Positions 1 through 8,210 of a stretch of 23,560 bases of DNA are shown here, piece after piece; the first letter of the stretch is position 1, and each line of letters starts with the position of its first letter. The notes under the pieces are model-generated. The model was not told the origin of the DNA. It saw only the letters and a program-made list of their open reading frames with translations, and did no database searches. The translations under genes and the position numbers were made by a program. The DNA is from a virus: positions 1-23,560 of IMG/VR virus record IMGVR_UViG_3300025087_000299; one strand, 5' to 3'.

Positions 1-3000
1 TATCAAACCTCCGCCTTTGAAGATTTTTGGTTTTAGCCATTCCTGGCAATGTATATTTCATAAACTTATCCATTTGGGATTGAGTTACAACCAATTCGCC
101 ATCAAGAAGTTTGGCAAATTCTTCATTGCTTTTCAATCCACCAACAAAACCGCCGCTGTGATGAGGAACCGCAGCAACCGCCCCCGTTCCTGTGGTTGCG
201 CTTGGAGCGTTTGTTTGCCAATTGCCACCACCACCCATAGAAGAGAGATAATCATAATAGCGAACAGCTTTAGCATACGCCTCATCTGCACTCAAACCGG
301 CAGACACCCAAGAGGTAATCAAAGTTCTCATTTCTGATTCTACTGCCGCAACGCTGTCTTTGTTTTCTTTTAATTTTGCAATTATGGAATCAACTACTTG
401 CGCAACAACACTCCCTTGATATTGATACTGCGAAGTAACCGAAGAAACTCCTCCACCAACAGAATTCAATGCTTCGGCTTCATCTTTCAGTCTTTGAATT
501 TCCATATCAATCAGTTCGATTTGATATTCAATTCCTTCTTGATATTCGCTTTCTAGTTTTTCAAGAGCCTGAATTTGAAGTTCATATTTACGATCTTCGG
601 AATCTTTGTTGATTTCCTCTTCCAAAAGCATCGCTTCTTCTTCAAGTTGCAATCGTTTGGCTTTAGCTTCTTCGCTATCGTCTAGGCCAAGAATCATGAT
701 TTCTGTTTTCAGATCACCAAGTTCTTTATTTTTCTTTTGTAAGGAATCGTTGAACTCTTTTTCTTCTTTTAGAAGTTTCAGAGATTCTTTTTGAAGATCA
801 ATATACTTTTTGAAAGCCTTAAGATTATCTTGTAATGCTTTTTTCTTTCGAAGAAGTTCGTCTATGTCTGCTTGAATTCGCTTCTTTTCTGGCGATTCGG
901 CTTGACTTCCACCGCTTCCGCCCCCACCTCCTCCAAGAGTTGTGTAATTTGGTGCAACAGGTTTATACGGAGTCCCACCGGTTAGAAAACCAGTTAATTG
1001 TGCACCATACTCTGCAACTTGAGTTAGATATCCAAAAGATGAATTTTTCAGTTGAGCCATAAGTTGATCATATGAGATCATCTTATTCATCAGGGCAACT
1101 TTTACGTTTTCAGCAGAATTCAGAGTATTACCAGCAATATCAACTAAAACGATTTTCGCGTTATTAGCAGCATCAAATAAAACTTGAGAAACATCAGTTG
1201 CAAATTGTTGGAATTGATATTGGTTTAAATAAATTCCGTCAACTAATCTACCCTGAATATTTGATATAGCATTAGCAGTTTCATTCAACAGACCAAGTAG
1301 TGCCGCTTTCATTTCTTCCGACAACTCGGTTGAGTTTATGATTGCGTCATTCAGCCAGGAAAAATAACTTTCTGTATGAGACTTCAAGGCGTCTATGTTT
1401 ACAGCGCCTTCTTCGGTTAGAAAGTTTTGAATGTCTGCGCCTTCACCTAAGAATTTCTGTAATGCTTCATATGCCTCTTGAGATGTTTCTCCGAATTGTC
1501 CGATTGCGTCACTAAGAGCCTGATAACCAGTTAAAGTTTCATCAAGTCGTTCTCTTTCTTCTTCGAATCCGGTTAGAAAAAACCCACCAGATTCAGATGG
1601 CATTTTATCCATAGTCTTAAGCATGAATTCAAGAATTTCAACCTGTTTCGCAGCAGATTCGGTAAGTGGGCCTGCCGCCTTGATTGCCGCTATAGCGGTT
1701 TCAATCAACTCTTTCTTGTATTCTTTTAACTTTTCAGTGTTTAAAGTAAGACTATCTCCCTCAATTTCAAGAGCCTCTAAATATTCTGGATAGGCTTCAG
1801 CCAACTTTTGAATATCTTCAACACCGAATTCTCCCTTTCCAAAGGAAGTTATTGCATCATCTATGACCGTTATTTTATCTTGAATGCCGTCTAAGACATC
1901 CGAAAATTCTCTGAAAGCACCACCAACAAACTCCACTTCTTCTCCAAGAATTCCAGATATTCTTCCGGCCTCAAACTCTGCGTCACTAAGTCCCCAGAGA
2001 GAATTCGAATATTCTTTGACTATTCCATCAACTGTCGGAATGAGAGTATAAAACCTTCCTGTTTCATCAACCGAATATCCTAGATAAAGAGCAGTTTCTT
2101 TCAATGCCCTAGAATATTCTTCAAATGTTTTAGATGTTTTACCTAGCGTTTCAATTGTTACTTTAGCTAGGTCTTCCCGTAACTTTTCTTCGTCAATCAG
2201 CGCCCTCAGATAAAACCACTGCTTGTCTAATACAGCATTTGTATTATCCATCGCTTTGCGATATCTGTCAAGAACTTCTGTGTTGCTTGCCTCAACTTCG
2301 ATTAACTTTCTGTTTGCTTCTTCCCACGCTGAGGCAACATTTTTAATTCCGTCTTCGGCATCTTTTTGTAACTTTCTATAAACCAAAAATGCGGCAACTA
2401 ACCCGCTTATTCCTATTGCAAGATTAGCTGTTGCAATTGTTGCAGCATTTAAACCAAAGGTATATGCGTTTATTCCTGCGATCAATCTGGGAATAGATGC
2501 TATTGCAGAGGTTAAGTTTGTTCCAAATGCTAAAACGTGTTGAGAATTGTATAAGACTAGGGCAGCAGTGGCAACCACAATAATTGAACTCAAACCGCCA
2601 ATTTGATCAATCAGAGTCAATATTCCGGTTCCGAGATCAATTACATCTCTTACAAGATCGCTGGGGATAAAGTTTTGCCATAATTTCTGTTTTGTTGCCA
2701 AGAATTTTTCTTGAGCAGCTTCAACGCTTTCAAGATAAATAGCATAACGTTTCTGTGCTAGGTTCTCTGCGGCCTGTTGAAGAATCATGGCTTTTTGTAC
2801 TTTTTCTTGCTCTCCCAAAAGAGTCAGCAAAACTTCTCTCTGGCGCAAACCGCCAATGGCGGTTGCAACGGCCCGCTGTTCCAATTCACCAATCTGATCC
2901 CATTTGGAGGACAGTTCATCCAAAACATCGGCCATAGATCGGAATCCGCCCTCTTCCTCCCTAAGACGAATTCCAACCAACGACAATGCCTTTTCAACGT

Positions 3001-3074
3001 CATTGATATTGGTAGCGTCATCCTCAAAAACTTTTCCTAATTTAATATTTTCCATACGAGCAAAAATGGTTTTA
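1..3074 (-). CDS. Tail tape-measure protein, exon 2 (partial, runs off window)
   Basis: This is the downstream exon of the tape-measure gene; the protein sets tail length and occupies the tail lumen before DNA ejection. No ATG is needed at its head: joined to the exon ending at 4313 it restores the reading ...GEAF-KTIFARMENIK. It then continues through the tape-measure block with VGIRLREE, VLDELSSKWDQIGELE and ATAIGGLRQREVLL, as in Firmicutes phage tape measures. A hydrophobic region follows (about 2330-2680), then long helical stretches, a Gly/Ser-rich linker near 905-935, a coiled coil (about 480-900), and a C-terminal HHSGGFVGG...LLDGELVV motif near 80-165 that is typical of this family. 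The frame was checked open at both ends and in several places between. About 1,025 codons lie here and no stop is reached before position 1. Confidence 0.93.
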
Positions 3075-4312
3075 CATTATGTTACTACTCCGGTTTGGAG
3101 TGAGAATACTACTTCTTTAAGGTGTCTTTACACCTGAGTATTCTTCTGCGATTTCTTTTATTGGCTTATATCGCAGTTCGGACTATCTCATCACCATCTA
3201 AATATGGTGTTTTCTTATTTAGTCTCTCAACGCGCAAGTGTCATATTCAAAATACGGAACCCAGACAACATCATTATAGAACAATATTCCACCCTCAAAA
3301 TGATAATTCATGGAATGGTGGTTATCTATGTCTCCATTATTAAGCACAAAGAATTCTAGTAATTTAGAACACATTTCTGAATTTTTAATTATATCATCTT
3401 CCCATAAATATAATATTTTGTATCCAGAATCGTTTAGAGAATGTTTCTTTCGACAATCTCTTTCTACATTTCTCTGCTGCTTGTCGTTTATTGTTTGATT
3501 ATATTTTCTAACGTCACAATGCCAGTAGGTTCCCATAACCTCAATTACCAAACTTCCAATCAAAACGTCTGCGAAAAATCCATTTATTTTCTCCTCTATC
3601 AAATATTCAAACCCTAATTCATCCAGCATATTGCAGACTGCCACGTGGGGCTTAGTGAGAGAATTGATCATGGCTGCCATCGCACACTTCTTAGAACAAT
3701 GTTTTGGGATTCTGTTTCTTCGAAAAGGTCTTTTTATTTTTTCTCCGCACACTTTACATAAAAACGTTCGATCATCTTCGGAATAGTTTTTCATATAACT
3801 GGGGCTTTTTTCTCCCACCAAATTCTTTTTTCCTATTCCGACACAAGCAGTAGAACAAAACCTGTGATTTTCATGTCTTGGTTGAACAAATTCTTCCCCA
3901 CAAGATTCGCAAATTGTTACTTTTCTTCCTTCTCTTGAAACAAATGCAAAATTACATTCCTTAGAACAAAATACATGCTCACCTTTCTTTTTATAAGATA
4001 CCTCAAAATACTCACCACAGAAATCACAAAAATATTTATATTTTCCTCGATCTTGAACAGTTCTATATTCATTTCTACATTTTATAGAACAAAATTTTTT
4101 AAAAGAAACTGCATTCGGAATTTCTTTATTACAATTCAAACATCTCTTCATAAAAATATCTCACTTTCGGGAAGATAATGAGAAAACACACTCGCTTCGT
4201 CCTTGTCGCCCCGCCAAAAGGGTTTCCAAGCATTATGCGACATTGTCGCATAAATCATAAAAGAAAATTTTCTTTGCGGTTTATTTATTATGCCGCAAAG
4301 CCTCTAAAATCA
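3075..4312 (-). ncRNA. Group I self-splicing intron in the tape-measure gene
   Basis: The 1,238-nt intervening sequence has the hallmarks of a group I intron. The upstream exon ends GCCUU at 4313, which pairs with an internal GAGGC (4304-4300) to form P1 with the expected U·G wobble at the splice site. P2 is a perfect 8-bp stem (4293-4300 with 4272-4279), followed by another 8-bp hairpin (4234-4252). A P-like element, AAUGCUUGGAAACC, follows. Near the 3' end the R-like element GUUGAGAGACUAAAU (3231-3217) and the S-like element GAGAUAGUCCG (3189-3179) form P7 around P8 (CACCAU/AUGGUG). P9-type hairpins lie below. The last intron base is G at 3075 (omega-G). The endonuclease ORF lies before R, probably in the P6 loop. 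Exact boundaries are inferred from P1, omega-G and the restored frame. Confidence 0.92.
3219..4151 (-). CDS. Intron-encoded homing endonuclease, Vsr-like with four zinc fingers
   Basis: This 310-aa protein probably cuts intron-less tape-measure alleles and so spreads the intron. Four CxxC...CxxxC zinc fingers (about residues 4-25, 42-66, 81-103, 122-146) would bind DNA. The C-terminal half is a Vsr/EDxHD-like nuclease: D185 in FFADVLI, E194, the IEVMGTYWH stretch ending at H201, RD at 221-222, and the late GYKILYLWEDD motif. It sits wholly inside the group I intron. Its last codons (ALRD-stop) are part of the intron's R element. The ATG at 4151 has only a weak Shine-Dalgarno (GUGAG), and a short UCUCA/UGAGA pairing may mask it. 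Phage intron endonucleases are often kept low in this way. Family assignment is by motif only; the cutting site is not known. Confidence 0.88.
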   Translation of the reverse strand: MKRCLNCNKEIPNAVSFKKFCSIKCRNEYRTVQDRGKYKYFCDFCGEYFEVSYKKKGEHVFCSKECNFAFVSREGRKVTICESCGEEFVQPRHENHRFCSTACVGIGKKNLVGEKSPSYMKNYSEDDRTFLCKVCGEKIKRPFRRNRIPKHCSKKCAMAAMINSLTKPHVAVCNMLDELGFEYLIEEKINGFFADVLIGSLVIEVMGTYWHCDVRKYNQTINDKQQRNVERDCRKKHSLNDSGYKILYLWEDDIIKNSEMCSKLLEFFVLNNGDIDNHHSMNYHFEGGILFYNDVVWVPYFEYDTCALRD

Positions 4313-5589
4313 AAGGCTTCACCAATCGTACTCGCACTTCTTCTTGTTTCGGAAGAAACAACAGTTATATATGCTGCAAGTTGATCAAATTCAACTCCAG
4401 CCATTTGAGCAGAAGCAGATGACCTCTGCATTGCTTGAGCTATTTCCGAAACGCTAGTAGCATAGTTGTTGTCCAATTGAACCAATTTATCTACAACAGA
4501 TTCCGATTCTTCCGCTTCCATATTGAAGCCATTCATAATCGCTGTTAAATACTTTGTAGCGTCTGCGGCTTCAATTGCACCTAACTTTGAGAGCATCAAA
4601 GTTGATTTAAGCAATTCTTTAGTCTGAGAAATGCTCTTGCCGCTCCTGAGCCATTCTGTAGAGCCCCTGGCAATTTCCAAAGTGCTTACACCCATCTCAA
4701 TCGCCAAATCATTATAGGAATTCGCTAAGTCTTGAATCTGTTCGTTTGTTTTGGCTCCGGTTGTTTGTAGAACTTGAATATTTGTCAGTTCTTTATTCAA
4801 GTCTATAACATACTGAATGCCTTCTCTGAGTTGCCTATAAGCGCCATATAAAACCGCTGTGGCCGCTCCCCACTCTATAGTTCTTTTAATGGCAACCTTC
4901 ATTTGTTCCGCCCAAGACCAAGTCGCTTTACCGGATTGCCTAATTCCGGCGTCTAAAACTTGTAATTTATCATTAAGTTCAGCAACTCTCTGAGGATCGT
5001 CGCTGTCGATCATCTGCTTTGCGATAGAACGGGCTTCTCTAACTTGTGGTGTCTGAGATAACGTTTTCGCTCTTTCATCAAATTTCTGAGCCTGAATTTG
5101 CATACTCTTCATTTGATCCGCTCTTCTAGCATATAGAGCATCTAATTTTTCTTGAGTTCTTAGTTGATCTTGTTCTAGTTTCTCAGACTCTCTTATTGTT
5201 TTAAGATAATCTTTGCTGTATCTATCAGAGCGTTTGTAAAACTCTTCTTTCTGTTTGGTTACAACGCTTTCTCTCTGAGTAAGATTGAATATCGCCTTTC
5301 TTGTTTCATTTTCTTTGCTAATATACTCAAGAGTATATTGCTGTATCTTTCTCTTACCCTCAGCGTCTTCTATTTCTGTAGCGTGTAAACTACTTAGGCT
5401 TTTCGCCTCTTGACGTATTTTTTCAATTTGATCAGCAACGTCTTTTGGTAAAGTTGCCCCAATGTCTTCTAGTTTTAACTTAACAAAAAGTTGAATTTGC
5501 TGTTGCTTTTCTGCTAAAGCCTTTATTTGCGCTTCGATCTGACTTTTTAATCTGGCTTCAATTAAAACCGTAAAATTCTGTCCAGCCAT
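4313..5589 (-). CDS. Tail tape-measure protein, exon 1
   Basis: This exon encodes the first 425 residues plus two bases of the next codon. The start is the ATG at 5589, behind AGGAGGTGCTA; an in-frame GTG at 5595 lies inside that Shine-Dalgarno and is rejected. The N-terminal ~200 residues are Gln/Lys/Glu-rich and look like a coiled coil. The rest matches the conserved tape-measure core, with TGAKTNEQIQDLANSYNDLA, a STEWLRSG segment and SSETRRSASTIGEAF. Without splicing, translation would run a few codons into the intron and stop at 4288, giving a 433-aa fragment (FDFRGFAA end). Only spliced mRNA makes full tape measure. It follows the recombinase gene closely, and its translation start may be masked by a hairpin. 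Confidence 0.93.
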
Positions 5590-5618
5590 TAGCACCTCCT
5601 TTCAATTAGAGGCACTAA
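5589..5618 (-). promoter_or_regulatory. Hairpin masking the tape-measure ribosome binding site
   Basis: On the mRNA, UUAGUGCCUC (5618-5609) can pair with GAGGUGCUAA (5598-5589), a 10-bp stem with two G/U wobbles. The downstream arm contains part of the Shine-Dalgarno and the A of the AUG. The upstream arm contains the recombinase stop codon (5617-5615), so ribosomes finishing the recombinase would open the stem. This would couple and limit tape-measure synthesis. Pairing is seen in the sequence; the function is inferred. Confidence 0.5.
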
Positions 5619-6631
5619 TCTAAAAATGCCTCATCCGAATCATCTTTTTCCTTATTGATAACATAAATCTCAGTAGTTGTACTGCTTTCATGTCCGAGAA
5701 GTTTTTGAGCAACCTTAATATCTTTACCTTGTTCAATTACTAAACTAGTAGCTCTTGCTTCTCTAATAGCATGGGGGTGAAATCTTCTTCCCAGAATTGG
5801 GGTGATAAATTTTTCACTCCAGATATTGAAAGTAGATTCTGCTACCTGATGCCAGTTTCCTTCAATGCTTCTAATCACAAAAACATAAGGGCAATCATCT
5901 TCACCCCTAATCTCTAACCACTTTTTGATCGCCTTCATGGTTTTCTCATCAAACTGCAAAGTTCGTTTCTTTCCTTCGATTCCTCTACCTTTACAACGAA
6001 TAATATGAGTGATGTAAGATCGAGATTCTTTCTTTTCGATTATTCCGTTTTCTGACTTGACTTCTACGATAGAAACTTTCGGCTCGTAATGAACAACTTC
6101 TTTCAAAAGTTGTCTTACTTCATTTCTTCTAGCACCAGTCGAAAAACTAAATCTAAGATATGCGATCAACTGCCATCTTTCTTGCTTTTCTAATTCTTCA
6201 CAAATCATTTCAATCTCAGCGAGATTGGGTGGTTCCTTAGTTCTAACTAAAGCAGGAGGTGGGGGAGCAATCTTTTTGTTGATGTAATTTCTAAACATCG
6301 GATATTCTTCTTGATAATATAATTCGATATATCCGTTGAAACTAGAAATCACACTTCTTTTCAATCTAATGGCAGCAGAAGATAAACCTCTACGAACTAA
6401 GAAATTTTGATACATCAAAAAATCTCTTGACTTAATATCGTAGAAATTCTTATCTTCAAGATTATCTTTTACCCACAGAAAATAAATTTTAATAGCAGAT
6501 GAATATTGCTTCAATGTTTGTGGACTGAGTTGAACCGATTCTCGTAAGAATTCTTCAGCCATTTTTCTATTTTTAGGATTGACTAAATTCCATTGTTCAT
6601 CACTTACTTCTTCAATTTTTTCAACGCTCAT
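5615..6631 (-). CDS. Tyrosine recombinase (phage integrase / XerC-D-like)
   Basis: The 338-aa protein has a complete tyrosine-recombinase active site: R168 (TGARRNEV), K214 (KGRG), H287-x-x-R290 (HPHAIR), H314 (LLGHES) and the nucleophile Y323 (EIYV). Residues ~20-120 form the SAM-like core-binding domain, joined by a Pro-rich linker (PPPP at 123-126). The start is ATG 6631, sharing one base with the resolvase stop (TAATG) and preceded by AGAAGGA; the longer reading from 6661 begins inside the resolvase gene and is rejected. It could integrate the phage, resolve genome dimers or move a cassette. No attachment site is visible nearby, and its place between a resolvase and the tape measure is unusual for an integrase. 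Confidence 0.92.
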   Translation of the reverse strand: MSVEKIEEVSDEQWNLVNPKNRKMAEEFLRESVQLSPQTLKQYSSAIKIYFLWVKDNLEDKNFYDIKSRDFLMYQNFLVRRGLSSAAIRLKRSVISSFNGYIELYYQEEYPMFRNYINKKIAPPPPALVRTKEPPNLAEIEMICEELEKQERWQLIAYLRFSFSTGARRNEVRQLLKEVVHYEPKVSIVEVKSENGIIEKKESRSYITHIIRCKGRGIEGKKRTLQFDEKTMKAIKKWLEIRGEDDCPYVFVIRSIEGNWHQVAESTFNIWSEKFITPILGRRFHPHAIREARATSLVIEQGKDIKVAQKLLGHESSTTTEIYVINKEKDDSDEAFLD

Positions 6632-7086
6632 TATAAAATTCCTTCTTTGTGAAAATGACACAAGCCCACAGCAGCCGCGTCAGTCTCGTCTAGGTTGTTA
6701 AAGGTCATATTTGAATAAAAACTCGTAATAACGTCTCTGACAGCCTCTTTGGGGGCATTTCCACGCCCTAAAACGGCTTTCTTGACTGTCATTGGGGGGT
6801 AAAAAAGCTGTTTTATATCTGCAAACAAATATTGAACCACACCAAAAACTTTGTAAATTGCTTCTGTACTGCCTGGATATCTATAAAATCCTTGTTCAAA
6901 TAAAACAAGGTCTGGAGTGTATGTTTTTCGTAATTCTAATAGTTTATCAGCGATAATTTTTAATCTTTTCGGATGTTCTTTTTCGCTCTTTGTATCTATG
7001 CTGGTTACATGAATTAACTTTGCATCATTATCGAAAATACATATTCCAGTATTTGACATACTAATATCAAATGCCCATATGCTCAT
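6631..7086 (-). CDS. RuvC-like Holliday-junction resolvase
   Basis: This 151-aa protein has the RNase H-fold signature of RuvC-type resolvases: D7 in AFDISMSNTG, E64 in LVLFEQGFY, and the C-terminal acidic pair D133 and D136 in NLDETDAAAVGL. A basic segment resembling RuvC (KKAVLGRGNAPKEAV, about 102-116) is present. Length is close to cellular RuvC. It would cut four-way or branched DNA before packaging or during recombination. It follows a terminator, has the ribosome binding site TTGGAGAATAACA, and overlaps the recombinase start by one base, so the two are likely translated as a pair. It could instead act on other branched structures, as some phage RuvC-like nucleases do. Confidence 0.85.
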   Translation of the reverse strand: MSIWAFDISMSNTGICIFDNDAKLIHVTSIDTKSEKEHPKRLKIIADKLLELRKTYTPDLVLFEQGFYRYPGSTEAIYKVFGVVQYLFADIKQLFYPPMTVKKAVLGRGNAPKEAVRDVITSFYSNMTFNNLDETDAAAVGLCHFHKEGIL

Positions 7087-7104
7087 TGTTATTCTCCAAG
7101 ATAA

Positions 7105-7136
7105 TAAAAAAATAAGACGGATTGTTAGTCCGTCTC
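7105..7136 (-). terminator. Rho-independent terminator
   Basis: The minus-strand RNA forms AGACGGA...UCCGUCU (7 bp, 7-nt loop, 7135-7115), followed directly by a U-rich tract (UAUUUUUUU, about 7113-7105). It lies 28 bases after the holin-like gene's stop and just before the resolvase gene. It would end or reduce transcription of the structural operon. The resolvase, recombinase and tape measure then depend on read-through, antitermination or a promoter that I could not identify. Confidence 0.8.
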
Positions 7137-7163
7137 ATTTTGAATTTGTTGTTGTTATATTCT

Positions 7164-7454
7164 TTATTGCGAAGAAGGTTTCTTGTCAGCAGCATGAAAA
7201 CTCTTGCCAAGAAACAAGTTATAAAACAATCCGGAAATAATAGCAAAGAACGGATTGATTGCTTCTACAACTTCGGATGGAACAAACGTCACAATTGCAT
7301 ATGATCCCAAAGACAAAACAGCAGCAAAAATAAAGAATACCCACTTTTTAGTTTCAGCAGATAGTTCTTGATACTTTTCAAAGCGTTCAAGAATAAAACT
7401 CACGGCCATAATAGACCCGCCACCATAGACGAGCCAAGTAAAAAATTCGTTCAT
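7164..7454 (-). CDS. Small membrane protein, holin-like
   Basis: This 96-aa protein has three likely membrane helices (about residues 5-22, 38-58 and 66-83), a charged loop (ERFEKYQELSAETKK) between the first two, and a short polar C-terminus (HAADKKPSSQ). Size and layout fit a class I holin that permeabilises the inner membrane at lysis. The start at 7454 has AAGGAG five bases upstream. No endolysin is seen beside it, so the holin role is inferred from topology. A membrane-anchored tail or lysis accessory protein is the alternative. The gene ends just before the terminator at 7105-7136. Confidence 0.6.
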   Translation of the reverse strand: MNEFFTWLVYGGGSIMAVSFILERFEKYQELSAETKKWVFFIFAAVLSLGSYAIVTFVPSEVVEAINPFFAIISGLFYNLFLGKSFHAADKKPSSQ

Positions 7455-7462
7455 ATTTCTCC

Positions 7463-8011
7463 TTATTTTTTTATACCTTTAGATACTTGTAGCCCACGTT
7501 TCGTAAAACCTTCTATGAGCCATTTTTCAAGTTGACCTTCATCAAATAATTCTTTGATCGTTATATCCCAGAATGCACGGCGCTCTTTATCGAAAAATCT
7601 GTTTCCAACTCTTAAACTAGAACGATGGCCTTCAATGTTTAGGTTTTCTGCCAGATATTGTCTACCGTCTCTACCCCAACCTTCAATCAAGCTACCATGT
7701 TTCCATGTATCTTCGCCGGAACCCATCTTGGACAATTGTTTCCAATCATAAAAAAGTTTTCGTTTGATTGAATTGCTAGACTTTCTAATGTCAGTCCAAG
7801 TCCATGCCTTATCCCTAAATTCATGAGTCGCCGTTCTGGTTCCGTTATAATAAATCTGGTTCGGATAATAATCAAAAAAATAAGTATATTCGTTGATGTT
7901 TTCTTTTAGTCTCTTCGAGACTTTATCGGAAACCTCTCGAATTACCTCTTCTATCGCCGTTTCTAAAACCGCTCTTAGAATTTGAGAATTTTTTATCAGT
8001 GTTGCCATCAT
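7463..8011 (-). CDS. Probable minor tail / tail-completion protein
   Basis: This 182-aa protein lies between the chaperone region and the holin-like gene. The start chosen is ATG 8011 with AGGAGG six bases upstream; an adjacent ATG at 8008 is possible, and the longer reading from 8080 begins well inside the upstream gene. The N-terminus is helical and charged. A Tyr-rich segment (YFFDYYPNQIYYNGTRTATH) and a Trp/Lys-rich middle follow. This composition recalls HK97 gp10-like or neck/tail completion proteins, but I see no decisive motif. Assignment rests on position and is weak. The upstream zinc-ribbon gene overlaps its first 89 bases. Confidence 0.5.
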   Translation of the reverse strand: MMATLIKNSQILRAVLETAIEEVIREVSDKVSKRLKENINEYTYFFDYYPNQIYYNGTRTATHEFRDKAWTWTDIRKSSNSIKRKLFYDWKQLSKMGSGEDTWKHGSLIEGWGRDGRQYLAENLNIEGHRSSLRVGNRFFDKERRAFWDITIKELFDEGQLEKWLIEGFTKRGLQVSKGIKK

Positions 8012-8210
8012 AATCATCCTCCTTGCGCCGAACTCGCTTTTCTTCAACTTCCTTTTCGTATCCGCAATTAGGACAAACAATCACATCTTTATTTAGCAGA
8101 ATTTCTTCGCCATCTTCGATTGCTTCAACCTGAACTGTCCTCAAAGTCAAATTGCTTTTACAATCAGGGCAGCGTTCAGACAGCGTTTTTTTCAATTTTC
8201 CAAGAGACAT
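7923..8210 (-). CDS. Small zinc-ribbon protein
   Basis: This 95-aa protein carries two CxxC knuckles (CPDC at 14-17 and CPNC at 47-50), a rubredoxin-like zinc ribbon spanning most of its N-terminal half. The C-terminal ~40 residues are highly charged (EKEVEEKRVRRKEDD) and Gly/Ser/Arg-rich. They are encoded across the overlap with the next gene, so that tail may be under little constraint. Its ATG shares one base with the chaperone stop (TAATG) and lies in the -1 frame relative to it. A role in tail assembly or transcription is possible; no specific function is recognised. Confidence 0.6.
   Translation of the reverse strand: MSLGKLKKTLSERCPDCKSNLTLRTVQVEAIEDGEEILLNKDVIVCPNCGYEKEVEEKRVRRKEDDYDGNTDKKFSNSKSGFRNGDRRGNSRGFR

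Noticed and set aside
4288-5595. A truncated 433-435-aa tape-measure protein ending FDFRGFAA as a complete gene
   Set aside because: The stop lies inside a group I intron. The conserved frame resumes exactly at 3074, so this is exon 1 of a spliced gene, although unspliced mRNA could make the fragment.
5615-6631. The tyrosine recombinase as proof of a temperate phage
   Set aside because: No attachment site, repressor or excisionase is seen in the window, and Xer-like recombinases also serve in dimer resolution.
5615-6661. Recombinase start at 6661
   Set aside because: It lies inside the resolvase gene. ATG 6631 has a good ribosome binding site and the TAATG coupling.
7137-7163. A promoter for the resolvase-recombinase-tape-measure block just upstream of the terminator
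   Set aside because: AT-rich hexamers are present (such as AATATAAC), but no convincing paired -35/-10 could be defined, and the terminator would lie downstream of it.
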